A stretch of DNA of 64,000 nucleotides from Billgrantia kenyensis. GTDB lineage: Bacteria > Pseudomonadota > Gammaproteobacteria > Pseudomonadales > Halomonadaceae. The DNA is taken from assembly GCF_013697085.1 (NCBI RefSeq), contig NZ_JACEFT010000016.1, positions 1 through 64,000 of the forward strand. The letters run 5' to 3'. The translations under genes were made by a program, and so were the position numbers. The notes under the pieces are model-generated. The model was given only the letters and a program-made list of their open reading frames with translations. It was not told the DNA's origin and did no database searches. Of the stretch, positions 28,640 to 36,458 are shown piece after piece; positions within the stretch are counted from its first letter, which is position 1; the number at the start of each line of letters is the position of its first letter.

Positions 28640-29656
28640 ATGAAGGCAACCAAGCTGTTGACCACTGCCAGTATCGGCGCAATGCTGTTCGGCATGTCGG
28701 CTGCCGCTCATTCCGCCAACTGGCGCTATGCGCATGAGGAATTCGAGGGTGACGTTCAGGACGTTTTTGCCGTCGCCTTCAAGGAATACATTGAGGAAAA
28801 CTCCGATAATACCGTTCAGATCTACCGCTTTGGCGAGCTGGGTGAATCCGACGATATCATGGAGCAGACCCAGGCCGGCATCCTGCAGTTCGTCAACCAG
28901 TCTCCCGGTTTCACCGGCGCGCTGATCCCCGAAGCACAAATCTTCTTCATTCCCTATCTGCTGCCCACCGACGAGGAAACCGTTCTCGAGTTCTTCGAGC
29001 AGAGCGAAGCCATCAACGAGATGTTCCCGGAACTCTATGCCGAGCAGGGTCTCGAGCTGCTCAAGATGTATCCGGAAGGCGAGATGGTCATCACCGTGGA
29101 CGAGCCGATCCGCACGCCGGAAGAGCTGCGTGGCAAGAATATCCGCACCATGACCAACCCGCTGCTCTCCGAAACCTATCGTGCCTTCGGCGCCACACCG
29201 ACCCCGCTGCCCTGGGGTGAAGTCTATGGCGGCCTGCAGACCGGCATCATCCAGGGCCAGGAAAATCCGATCTTCTGGATCGAGTCCGGCGGCCTGTATG
29301 AGGTGTCGCCGCATCTGGTCTTCACCGGCCACGGCTGGTTCACCACCGCGATGATGGCCAACCAGGACTTCTTCGACGGCCTCTCGGAGGAAGAGCAGGA
29401 GCTGGTCCGTGACGCAGCCCAGGCTGCCTACGACCATACCATGGAGCATATCTCCGGGCTGGCCGACGACTCCCTCGAGAAGATCCAGGCATCTTCCGAT
29501 GAGGTTACCGTGACTCGCCTCGACGAAGACGAGATCCAGGCCTTCCGGGAGCGTGCACCCCAGGTCGAGGAGCGCTTCATCGAGATGACCGGCGATCGCG
29601 GTCGCGAGCTGCTCGAGCAGTTCAAGGCCGACCTGGAAGCCGTATCCGGCGAGTAA
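28640..29656 (+). CDS. teaA: Ectoine/hydroxyectoine-binding periplasmic protein TeaA
   Basis: This 338-residue TRAP substrate-binding protein has a signal peptide ending near AHS (residue 25), then the mature start NWRYAHEE. Stretches such as RFGELGESDDIMEQTQ, ILQFVNQSPGFTG, NIRTMTNPLL, PTPLPWGEVYGGLQTGII and ENPIFWIESGGLYEVSP agree closely with H. elongata TeaA as I recall it, including the aromatic residues used for ectoine. It delivers ectoine and hydroxyectoine to TeaBC, recovering solute leaked from the cell. AAGGAG precedes the ATG. A strong hairpin follows it, so teaA may be made in excess of teaBC. Confidence 0.95.
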   Translation: MKATKLLTTASIGAMLFGMSAAAHSANWRYAHEEFEGDVQDVFAVAFKEYIEENSDNTVQIYRFGELGESDDIMEQTQAGILQFVNQSPGFTGALIPEAQIFFIPYLLPTDEETVLEFFEQSEAINEMFPELYAEQGLELLKMYPEGEMVITVDEPIRTPEELRGKNIRTMTNPLLSETYRAFGATPTPLPWGEVYGGLQTGIIQGQENPIFWIESGGLYEVSPHLVFTGHGWFTTAMMANQDFFDGLSEEEQELVRDAAQAAYDHTMEHISGLADDSLEKIQASSDEVTVTRLDEDEIQAFRERAPQVEERFIEMTGDRGRELLEQFKADLEAVSGE

Positions 29657-29687
29657 GCCCTTCCGGGCAGCTCACCGTGAACGCATC

Positions 29688-29720
29688 AAGGGGTAGCCGG
29701 CCGGCTACCCCTTCGTGCTT
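29688..29720 (+). terminator. Hairpin terminator or attenuator after teaA
   Basis: A perfect 26 bp palindrome (29688-29713, half aaggggtagccgg) 30 bp after the teaA stop is followed by cgtgctttc. It should end or reduce transcription and protect the teaA mRNA, with partial read-through to teaBC. Confidence 0.65.
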
Positions 29721-29857
29721 TCGGACTCTCGACCGGGCTACGGCCAATCAACGTTGAAGCTCCATCAGCAACACATGCCAGAAGCACGTAACCTGTAACC
29801 AAATGCAACCCGACTCTGCGTGTCCCCGATACGCAGCGGAGCCCGGAGCCTGCCGAC

Positions 29858-30445
29858 ATGGACATGAGTGAAGAAGACGTCGCCGAAAAGAACTACCGTT
29901 CCACGCTCCCCGGCCCCCTTGGCGTCGTCGATACCTGGATCAGCAACATCGAGGCCGTGATTCTGGCCATGGGCGTGATCCTGATGGCGATCAATACCGT
30001 GGCCAACGTGATCAGCCGCTTCGCCCTAGGCGAGAGCCTGCACTTCGCCGAGGAGGTCAACCGCATTCTGATCATCATGATCACTTTCGCCGGCATCGGC
30101 TATGCAGCTCGCCATGGCCGGCATATTCGTATGTCCGCCTTCTATGATGTGCTTCCCACCGGTGGGCGACGGGCACTGATGATATTCATCTGCCTGTTCA
30201 CGGCGCTGGTGATGTTCGTACTCTGCTACTTCTCCATCGGCTACATCCAGACACTCTACGGCCGTGGCCGGGTACTGCCCTCTCTGAGTATTCCGGTATG
30301 GACCATCTATCTCTGGGTGCCTATCGGGTTCACCATCACCGGTATCCAGTACCTGCTTACCGCATTCAAGAATCTCACCTCCCGCGACGTTTATCTGTCG
30401 ACCCATGTGGTCGATGGCTACAAGGATACTGAGACGGAAGTCTGA
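29858..30445 (+). CDS. teaB: TeaB, small permease of the ectoine TRAP transporter
   Basis: This 195-residue membrane protein has four helices and the DctQ pattern ([44 protein letters not shown], quoted only as landmark positions 60-105). It forms the membrane unit with TeaC. It starts about 200 bp after teaA, past the hairpin, and ends 24 bp before teaC. The first 30 residues are hydrophilic and cytoplasmic. Assignment rests on position between clear teaA and teaC. Confidence 0.92.
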   Translation: MDMSEEDVAEKNYRSTLPGPLGVVDTWISNIEAVILAMGVILMAINTVANVISRFALGESLHFAEEVNRILIIMITFAGIGYAARHGRHIRMSAFYDVLPTGGRRALMIFICLFTALVMFVLCYFSIGYIQTLYGRGRVLPSLSIPVWTIYLWVPIGFTITGIQYLLTAFKNLTSRDVYLSTHVVDGYKDTETEV

Positions 30446-30469
30446 CGAAGGGCACAAGGAACAATAACC

Positions 30470-31753
30470 ATGACAGCTATCATTCTCTCGATAATGATCG
30501 TGCTGCTGCTGCTGGGATTTCCGATGATGATTCCCCTGGCCACAGCCGCCTTCGTCGGTTTCTACATGACCTTCGGCGGCATGGGCCAGATGGAAACCCT
30601 CATCCAGCAGATGATGGGCGGCATACGCCCCACGGCGCTGATTGCCGTGCCGATGTTCATCCTGGCTGCCGACATCATGACCCGCGGCCAGTCTGCCCAC
30701 CGCCTGATCGACATGGTCATGAGCTTCGTCGGTCACATCAAGGGCGGTCTTGCCGTCAGTACCGCCACCTCCTGCACCCTGTTCGGCGCCGTGTCCGGTT
30801 CGACCCAGGCCACCGTGGTGGCGGTGGGTTCACCACTGCGCCCGCGCATGCTCAAGGCCGGCTACAAGGATCCCTTTACCCTTGCGCTGATCATCAACTC
30901 GAGTGACATCGCCTTTCTGATCCCGCCGAGCATCGGCATGATCATCTACGGGGTCATCTCGGGCACTTCCATCGGCGAGCTGTTCATCGCCGGCATCGGG
31001 CCGGGACTGCTGATCCTGCTGATGTTCTCGGCTTACTGCGTGGCTTACGCCGTTATCAAGGACGTGCCTACCGAACCCAAGTCGACCTGGCGCGAGCGCC
31101 TGACCGCAGTCCAGAAAGCCCTCTGGCCGCTGGGCTTCCCGGTGCTGATCGTGGGCGGCATCTATGGCGGTATCTTCAGCCCCACCGAGGCGGCGGCAGC
31201 CTGCGTACTCTATGCCGTACTGCTCGAATTCGTCATCTTCCGCTCGCTCAAGCTGCCGGACATGTACGCCATCGCCAAGTCCACCGGGCTGATCACCGCG
31301 GTGGTGTTCATCCTGGTCGCTGTAGGCAACGGCTTCTCCTGGATCATCTCCTTCGCCCAGATCCCGCAGACCCTGCTCGAGGCATTCGGCATCAACGAAG
31401 CCGGGCCGGTCGGCGTGCTCATCGCCATCTGCGTGGCCTTCTTCATTGCCTGCATGTTCGTCGACCCCATCGTGGTCATCCTGGTGCTGACGCCGATCTT
31501 CGCCCCGGCCATTGCCGCCTCGGGCCTCGACCCGGTGCTGGTCGGAGTGTTGATCACGCTGCAGGTGGCGATAGGCTCGGCGACGCCACCCTTCGGCTGC
31601 GACATCTTCACCGCCATTGCGATCTTCAAGCGACCCTACTGGGAGGTCATTCGCGGTACGCCACCCTTTGTCTTCATGCTGATCCTGTCGGCGGCGCTGA
31701 TCATCATGTTCCCGCAGATCGCCCTGTTCCTGCGTGACCTGGCCTTCCGCTAA
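30470..31753 (+). CDS. teaC: TeaC, large permease of the ectoine TRAP transporter
   Basis: This 427-residue inner-membrane protein is a DctM-type permease of normal length with about twelve helices. Landmarks are ALIAVPMFILAADIMTRG (about 62), LFGAVSGSTQATVVAVG (about 105), the conserved DIAFLIPPSIGMIIYG (about 146), and IFSPTEAAAACVLYA (about 235). It couples sodium influx to import of ectoine and hydroxyectoine bound by TeaA. AAGGAA lies before the ATG. teaD follows 31 bp later. Confidence 0.94.
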   Translation: MTAIILSIMIVLLLLGFPMMIPLATAAFVGFYMTFGGMGQMETLIQQMMGGIRPTALIAVPMFILAADIMTRGQSAHRLIDMVMSFVGHIKGGLAVSTATSCTLFGAVSGSTQATVVAVGSPLRPRMLKAGYKDPFTLALIINSSDIAFLIPPSIGMIIYGVISGTSIGELFIAGIGPGLLILLMFSAYCVAYAVIKDVPTEPKSTWRERLTAVQKALWPLGFPVLIVGGIYGGIFSPTEAAAACVLYAVLLEFVIFRSLKLPDMYAIAKSTGLITAVVFILVAVGNGFSWIISFAQIPQTLLEAFGINEAGPVGVLIAICVAFFIACMFVDPIVVILVLTPIFAPAIAASGLDPVLVGVLITLQVAIGSATPPFGCDIFTAIAIFKRPYWEVIRGTPPFVFMLILSAALIIMFPQIALFLRDLAFR

Positions 31754-31784
31754 GGACCCGCCCCGATACTGAGGAGACGATGAG

Positions 31785-32228
31785 ATGTTCAACCGCATAC
31801 TGGTACCGGTGGACGGCTCCAAGGGCGCCTTGAAGGCATTGGAGAAGGCCGTCGGCCTGCATCTTCTGACCGGCGCCGAACTGTATATCCTGTGTGTCTT
31901 CAAGCACCACAGCCTGCTCGAGGCGTCGCTCTCGATGGTGCGCCCCGAGCAGCTCGATATTCCCGACAACGCGCTCAAGGAGTACGCCACCGAAATCGCC
32001 GTGCACGCCAAGGGCGAGGCGGTGGAGCTGGGCGCCAATGCCGACAAGCTACGAGCCTTCGTCAAGGGGGGGCGCCCCTCGCGTACCATCGTGCGCTTTG
32101 CACGCAAGCGCGAGTGCGACCTGATCGTGATCGGAGCCCAGGGCACCAACGGCGAGAAGAGCCTGTTGCTGGGCAGCGTGGCGCAGCGCGTAGCAGGATC
32201 GGCGCACTGCCCTACCCTGGTGGTGTGA
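31785..32228 (+). CDS. teaD: TeaD, universal stress protein regulating TeaABC
   Basis: This 147-residue cytoplasmic Usp protein begins [14 protein letters not shown] and ends with [15 protein letters not shown], the complete ATP-binding pattern (G-2x-G-9x-G-S), followed by [12 protein letters not shown]. In H. elongata TeaD binds ATP and tunes down ectoine uptake by TeaABC. The location directly behind teaC and the ribosome site (GAGGAGACG) support the same role here. Confidence 0.93.
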   Translation: MFNRILVPVDGSKGALKALEKAVGLHLLTGAELYILCVFKHHSLLEASLSMVRPEQLDIPDNALKEYATEIAVHAKGEAVELGANADKLRAFVKGGRPSRTIVRFARKRECDLIVIGAQGTNGEKSLLLGSVAQRVAGSAHCPTLVV

Positions 32229-32341
32229 GTCCGCCCGGGGCCGGTAAAGCAAGGCAAGTGCGGAACCGGCCTCACCCTGATAGAGTCCGATGATTATTGT
32301 CACGCCGACTTGGCTCCCATGTACAAACAATAGGACTCTGC

Positions 32342-33025
32342 ATGAAGACTGTGCTGACTTCCGCTTCCTTGGCTGCGTTACTGGCGGCGGCGCCTCTCGC
32401 CCTGGCCGCACCGGAAACACAGGACGAGCGCCTCAGCTATAGCCTGGGTATCGCCTACGGTCAGAGTATCGCCCAGGAGTACCCCGACCTCGACGTCGAC
32501 GCCTTCGCCGATGCCATCCGCGATATCATCGAAGGCAATGACCCGGCCATGAGCGCCGACGATATGGCCGAGACCCTGAGCCAGTTCCAGCAGGATGCGC
32601 TTGCGACCCGTCAGGCCGAGGCCGAGCAACTGGCCGAACTCAATCTTTCCGAGGGCCAAGCCTTCCTGGCCGAGAACGCCGAACGCGAGGAAGTCACCAC
32701 GACCGACTCGGGCCTGCAGTACGAGGTACTGGAGAGCGGCGACGGCGAAAGCCCGGGGCCGAGCCACCACGTGGAAGTGCACTACGAAGGCACTTTGGTC
32801 GACGGCACGGTGTTCGACAGCTCCCTGGAGCGCGGCCAGCCGCTGAGCTTCCGCGTGGACCAGGTCATCGAAGGCTGGCAGGAGGCGCTGCAGATGATGA
32901 GCGTCGGCGATACCTGGATGCTCTACATCCCCCCCGAGCTCGGCTACGGTGCCCAGGGTCAAGGACCCATCGGCCCCAACGAGACGCTGATCTTCCGCGT
33001 CGAGCTGCTTGATGTCATGGAGTGA
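32342..33025 (+). CDS. FKBP-type peptidyl-prolyl isomerase (Mip/FkpA-like)
   Basis: This 227-residue protein has a signal peptide (ending near ALA, residue 22), an N-terminal dimerisation domain (about 25-115, helical, Glu/Ala-rich) and a C-terminal FKBP domain (about 120-227) with VEVHYEGTLVDGTVFDSS, VIEGWQEALQMM and YIPPELGYG. It probably folds proteins in the periplasm as an isomerase and chaperone. AGGA lies 8 bp before the ATG. The next gene begins 10 bp after the stop. Confidence 0.92.
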   Translation: MKTVLTSASLAALLAAAPLALAAPETQDERLSYSLGIAYGQSIAQEYPDLDVDAFADAIRDIIEGNDPAMSADDMAETLSQFQQDALATRQAEAEQLAELNLSEGQAFLAENAEREEVTTTDSGLQYEVLESGDGESPGPSHHVEVHYEGTLVDGTVFDSSLERGQPLSFRVDQVIEGWQEALQMMSVGDTWMLYIPPELGYGAQGQGPIGPNETLIFRVELLDVME

Positions 33026-33035
33026 TCCCCATCAC

Positions 33036-34070
33036 ATGAAACGCTCGGTTGCGTTGGCCGCCGGACTGCTGCTGGCGCTCGGCGCCCATGCCGACGAGCG
33101 CCTTCCTGAGCTACCGCAGCTTGGCATCGAGCCAGGCAGTACCAGCGTCATCGGCGTCTCATCGGGCGGCTATATGGCTACCCAGCTGGCCGTCGCCTGG
33201 CCTGAGAGGTTCCACGGCCTGGCGGTACTTGCTGCCGGCCCCTGGAGCTGTGCTCAGGGTGGGTTGGGCCAGGCTCTTGGCCAATGCATGGCCACGCGCC
33301 GTGGGCCTCCGGACCTGGCCAGCCTGGACCTGCGCCTGCGCGAATACCAGGCCCAAGAGCTGGTCGGGGAAGCCGATGCACTGGCCGGGCTGCGCGCCTA
33401 CGTCTGGCATGGTGAAGAGGACAGGGTGGTGGCTCCGGCTCTCGGCGTGGCACTCGCCGAGCAGTTGAGTGGCTGGCTGGCCAGCCCCGATGAACAGCTC
33501 AAGGTAGTGCGCTCGCCTGACGTCGGTCACGGCTGGCCCATCCAGTCTGACGGACAGGTACCACCGAGCCAGCTGGCGCAGTGCCGAAGCGGGGGCGGGA
33601 CCCACCTGCTCGCCTGCGACATGGATGTTGCCGGCGAGGCGTTGACTTGGCTGCATGGCGAGCTGGAGCCGCCGGGCGAGTCGTCATCCGCTGAGCTGCT
33701 GCGCTTCGACCAGACCCCGTTCGCCACCCGCGGCATGGGCAAGGCTGGCTACGTGCTGATTCCGGAAAGCTGCAAGACGGGAGGGTGCAACCTCACGGTC
33801 GCCCTGCATGGCTGCGGCATGACGGAGGAGCACATCGAGGATACCTTCTCGCGCTACAGCGGGCTCAATGCGTGGGCCGAAGCCAACCAGCGTGTCGTGC
33901 TATATCCTCAGGCCACCACCAGCCTGGCCAACCCGCAGGGCTGCTGGGACTGGTGGGGGTTTGCCGAAAGCACCTGGCAGCTCGATCCGCTGCACGACAC
34001 CCGAGAAGGTGTGCAAGTGCGGGCGCTGATAGCCATGATCGAGTGGCTGGAGCAGCCCATCGAGGAGTAG
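33036..34070 (+). CDS. PHB-depolymerase-like exported esterase
   Basis: This 344-residue protein has a signal peptide (MKRSVALAAGLLLALGAHA) and an alpha/beta-hydrolase core. The lipase box GVSSGGYM sits unusually early (about residue 48). VALHGCGMTEEHIEDTFSRYSG (about 250) and VVLYPQATTS are features of short-chain PHB depolymerases and related esterases, and SPDVGHGWP carries a candidate catalytic His. It may degrade extracellular or leaked poly-3-hydroxybutyrate or other esters; no substrate-binding domain is attached. Ten bp separate it from the FKBP gene. Confident about the fold, less about the substrate. Confidence 0.78.
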   Translation: MKRSVALAAGLLLALGAHADERLPELPQLGIEPGSTSVIGVSSGGYMATQLAVAWPERFHGLAVLAAGPWSCAQGGLGQALGQCMATRRGPPDLASLDLRLREYQAQELVGEADALAGLRAYVWHGEEDRVVAPALGVALAEQLSGWLASPDEQLKVVRSPDVGHGWPIQSDGQVPPSQLAQCRSGGGTHLLACDMDVAGEALTWLHGELEPPGESSSAELLRFDQTPFATRGMGKAGYVLIPESCKTGGCNLTVALHGCGMTEEHIEDTFSRYSGLNAWAEANQRVVLYPQATTSLANPQGCWDWWGFAESTWQLDPLHDTREGVQVRALIAMIEWLEQPIEE

Positions 34071-34073
34071 CCT

Positions 34074-34097
34074 CACGCCGGGCCACGGCCCGGCGTG
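34074..34097. terminator. GC hairpin between convergent genes
   Basis: A perfect 11 bp stem (cacgccgggcc / ggcccggcgtg) with a 2-nt loop lies between the esterase and the SCO1 gene. T-tracts are absent on both strands, so it may act as a weak bidirectional terminator. Confidence 0.4.
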
Positions 34098-34103
34098 CTG
34101 CCC

Positions 34104-34697
34104 TCATCCGCCTAGCTCGTTCTCCAGCGCCGAACGCAGCGCATGCGGCGCCGGCGAGTAGAGTACCCGTTGGAGTATCGTGCCGTCTCGGTCGACCAGA
34201 TAGAGCGATGAGCTGTGGTCGATGGTGTATTCCATTGCCGACTCGGGGGTTTCCACCCGACGCCAGACCACACCGTAGCGGTCGGCCAGCTCCTCGAGCT
34301 GTGCCTGGCTACCGGTGGCGCCGATGAAATCTTCACCGAAATAGCCGACATATTCGGTCAATCGCTCGATCGTGTCGCGCTCGGGGTCGACCGAGACCAT
34401 CACCGGGACCACGCGCCTTTGCTGCTCCTCATCCAGCCCCTGCATTACCTGGCGCATGACCGCCATGCTCATGGGGCAGACGTCAGGGCAGTAGGTGAAG
34501 CCGAAGAACAGCACGGCGATCTGATCGTCGTCGAGCTGGGTCAAGGAGAAGTCGCCCTGGGTCGAGGGAAGCTCCACGGGACCGCCCCGCGGAGAGCCGT
34601 CGTCAGCCGGCTGCAGCTGCTGGTAACCGAAGAGCCCTCCCAGGCCAACCACCACGATCAATGCTCCCAGCGCCACCCATATGCGTTGCCGCTTCAT
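34104..34697 (-). CDS. SCO1/SenC family copper chaperone
   Basis: This 197-residue protein has one N-terminal membrane helix (about 7-27) and a periplasmic thioredoxin-like domain with FTYCPDVCPMS (copper-binding CxxxC, about residue 70) and the matching His in YTIDHSSSLYLVD (about 160). SCO proteins deliver copper to the CuA site of cytochrome oxidase and manage its cysteines. Its ATG overlaps the upstream gene by 4 bp. No oxidase genes are in the window. Confidence 0.92.
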   Translation of the reverse strand: MKRQRIWVALGALIVVVGLGGLFGYQQLQPADDGSPRGGPVELPSTQGDFSLTQLDDDQIAVLFFGFTYCPDVCPMSMAVMRQVMQGLDEEQQRRVVPVMVSVDPERDTIERLTEYVGYFGEDFIGATGSQAQLEELADRYGVVWRRVETPESAMEYTIDHSSSLYLVDRDGTILQRVLYSPAPHALRSALENELGG

Positions 34698-35206
34698 GGA
34701 AAACTCCGCTCCACCGTGAAATCGAACTGGCTGCCCAGCCTGCCTTGCGGGGTCTCGACCACCACCCGCGCCTGCCAGGACATGACCGCCTCGGTACAGA
34801 TCGGCACTTGGCCCACCCCCTCGAAACGTCCTTTATCCTGCCGCTCAAGGGGAAAGCGATGCAAGCCCATGTCCATGTCACGACCCACGAAGTCGATCCT
34901 GACCGATTCTGCCTCGACCCCCTCCAGGTGAACCTCGAGCGGGAGAAGCTCCAGCGCCCGGATATCCCCGGTGGCATCAATGCTGAAGGTCAGGGTACGC
35001 CCATCCCCCAGGTCGGCCTGACAGGCCGCCTGGTGAAGCTCGCAGGGCAACGAGGCTTGATGCCAGTCGACATCCGCCCCACCACGCACCACGTGAGACA
35101 ACAGGTACCACAGGGCCACGCTGAGGGTGACCAGCGTAGCCAGCATCATCAGGCGAAGTCCCGGGAAACGGGACTCACCGGTTTCAGGCAGGGGGGTTGA
35201 CGGCAT
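34694..35206 (-). CDS. Unknown membrane-anchored protein paired with SCO1
   Basis: I do not recognise a named family. The 170-residue protein has a single membrane helix (about 19-38) and a mainly beta periplasmic region containing three Cys (LPCELHQAACQAD about 55-65, VPICTEAVM about 137). The order helix-then-beta resembles small accessory proteins near cytochrome-oxidase assembly genes. It overlaps the SCO1 gene (ATGA), so the two are made together, which suggests a role in copper delivery or oxidase maturation. That link is inferred from context only. Confidence 0.75.
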   Translation of the reverse strand: MPSTPLPETGESRFPGLRLMMLATLVTLSVALWYLLSHVVRGGADVDWHQASLPCELHQAACQADLGDGRTLTFSIDATGDIRALELLPLEVHLEGVEAESVRIDFVGRDMDMGLHRFPLERQDKGRFEGVGQVPICTEAVMSWQARVVVETPQGRLGSQFDFTVERSFP

Positions 35207-35339
35207 GGCGGCGAAAGCAGCACTTCACTGAGCGTCGGTAGAAGGTAAGCTTAACAGCATTTGCCTGCTGGCCAGGCGTGTACCGTTGTCGCAGGGTTAA
35301 CGTTGCTCCGCCACGACTGAACCGAACAAGGAATTTTCG

Positions 35340-36257
35340 ATGGATGGTGTCGCAGATGCGCTAGGCCCGCTCTTCCTGCTGATCCTGCTGGGGGCTGCCC
35401 TGGGGCGGCTGCGCCAGCCAAGCGGCGAGTTCTGGGCACAGCTCGAGAAGGTCATCTATTTTCTGCTCTTCCCCGCCATGCTGGTATCGACGCTGGCCAC
35501 TGCCAACGTCGGCGAGGTGCCCGTATTCCGCCTGGCGCTGGTGCTGTTGGGGAGCCTGCTGGTTTTCAGCGGGCTACTGTGGGCCTTCCATCGCAAGCTG
35601 GGCCTGGAGGCGGCGGCCTTCACCTCGGTGTTCCAGGGTGCACTGCGCTTCAACACTTACGTAGGGGTCGCTGGTGCCGCGGCGCTGCACGGCTCTGCCG
35701 GTGCCACGGTGGCGGCGGTCGCCGTGGCGCTGATGGTGCCGGTGGTCAACGTGCTGTGCGTAGCCAGCTTCATCGCCACCGGCACGCTGGGCAGCTCCAG
35801 CCTGGGCAAGAGCCTCATGGCCCTGGTGCGCAATCCGCTGATCCTGGCCTGCTTGGCGGGGATCGCCCTCAATCTCTCCGGCATCGGCCTGCCGGGCTGG
35901 AGCGGCACTGCGGTGGAGCTGCTGGGACGGGCTGCCCTGCCGCTGGGACTGGTAGCCGTGGGGGTCGCGCTGCGGCCGCAGGCGCTGCTGCGCCTGGATC
36001 GTGGCGTGTGGACGGCCAACCTGGTCAAGCTGCTCCTGCTGCCTGCCCTGGTATTCGGCGTTGCGCTGCTGCTGGGGCTGGATGCCGTTAGCCGCGACGT
36101 TGCGCTGCTGTTCGCCGCCCTGCCGACGGCGACTTCCGCCTATATCCTGGCCCGTCAGCTGGGTGGCGATGCCGAGCTGATGGCAGCGCTGATCACCGGC
36201 CAGACGCTGTTGGCCATGGCCACGCTACCGCTATGGCTGCATCTCGCCGGAAGCTAA
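35340..36257 (+). CDS. AEC family transporter
   Basis: This 305-residue inner-membrane protein has about ten helices arranged as two fives, as in the auxin efflux carrier family (PF03547). Features include LGPLFLLILLGAALGR, FLLFPAMLVSTLA, QGALRFNTYVGVAGAAAL and, in the second half, LAALPTATSAYILARQLGG-like spacing (AALPTATSAYILARQLGG near residue 260). Bacterial members export or import organic acids such as malate. AAGGAA lies before the ATG. The stop is followed by the promoter of the predicted sRNA. Confidence 0.88.
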   Translation: MDGVADALGPLFLLILLGAALGRLRQPSGEFWAQLEKVIYFLLFPAMLVSTLATANVGEVPVFRLALVLLGSLLVFSGLLWAFHRKLGLEAAAFTSVFQGALRFNTYVGVAGAAALHGSAGATVAAVAVALMVPVVNVLCVASFIATGTLGSSSLGKSLMALVRNPLILACLAGIALNLSGIGLPGWSGTAVELLGRAALPLGLVAVGVALRPQALLRLDRGVWTANLVKLLLLPALVFGVALLLGLDAVSRDVALLFAALPTATSAYILARQLGGDAELMAALITGQTLLAMATLPLWLHLAGS

Positions 36258-36280
36258 AATAAAAAAGATTCGCATTTGTA

Positions 36281-36310
36281 TTGACAGGGGTAATGAGAAC
36301 GAATTACATT
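36281..36310 (+). promoter_or_regulatory. Sigma-70 promoter with embedded Fur-box-like site
   Basis: TTGACA (36281-36286, perfect -35) and TACATT (36305-36310) are 18 bp apart, in an AT-rich patch preceded by aaaataaaaaag. Between them 36289-36307 matches the 19 bp Fur consensus at 12 positions, counted by hand. Fur binding here would block RNA polymerase under iron-replete conditions. Confidence 0.65.
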
Positions 36311-36316
36311 AAAGGC

Positions 36317-36432
36317 GTGGTGTTGATGAGGCACCACGGCCATTAGGGGAACCGCCAGTTTCCCGCTATGGTTTCTCCCCCTCATTGCTAGTCACGGTCT
36401 TGCCTGCGCCTCCCCTGGAGGCGCTTTTTTTG
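36317..36432 (+). ncRNA. Predicted Fur-regulated small RNA (RyhB/PrrF-like)
   Basis: The unit from the promoter above to the terminator at 36406-36431 is about 115 nt and encodes no plausible protein. Its 5' part can form a stem (cgtggtg / caccacg around a 9-nt loop, about 36316-36338). A central unpaired stretch includes cccctcattgctagtcacgg (36377-36396), and the 3' end is a strong intrinsic hairpin with seven T, the form preferred by Hfq. Iron control plus this architecture is what RyhB or PrrF genes show. Identity as a homologue rather than an analogue is not proven. LysR ends 27 bp further on, convergent. Confidence 0.65.
36406..36431 (+). terminator. Intrinsic terminator of the predicted sRNA
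   Basis: gcgcctcc and ggaggcgc form a perfect 8 bp stem with a 3-nt loop, followed by seven T. It is one of the clearest intrinsic terminators in the window. Confidence 0.85.
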
Positions 36433-36458
36433 TTCAGAAAAACCTCATTGCCGCCCAA

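Noticed and set aside
30830-32275. A 481-codon minus-strand open frame across teaC-teaD
   Set aside because: It overlaps two clear transporter genes and has biased, motif-free composition.
34074-34097. GC hairpin as a full intrinsic terminator for the convergent pair
   Set aside because: The stem is strong, but no T-tract follows on either strand, so I list it only at low confidence.
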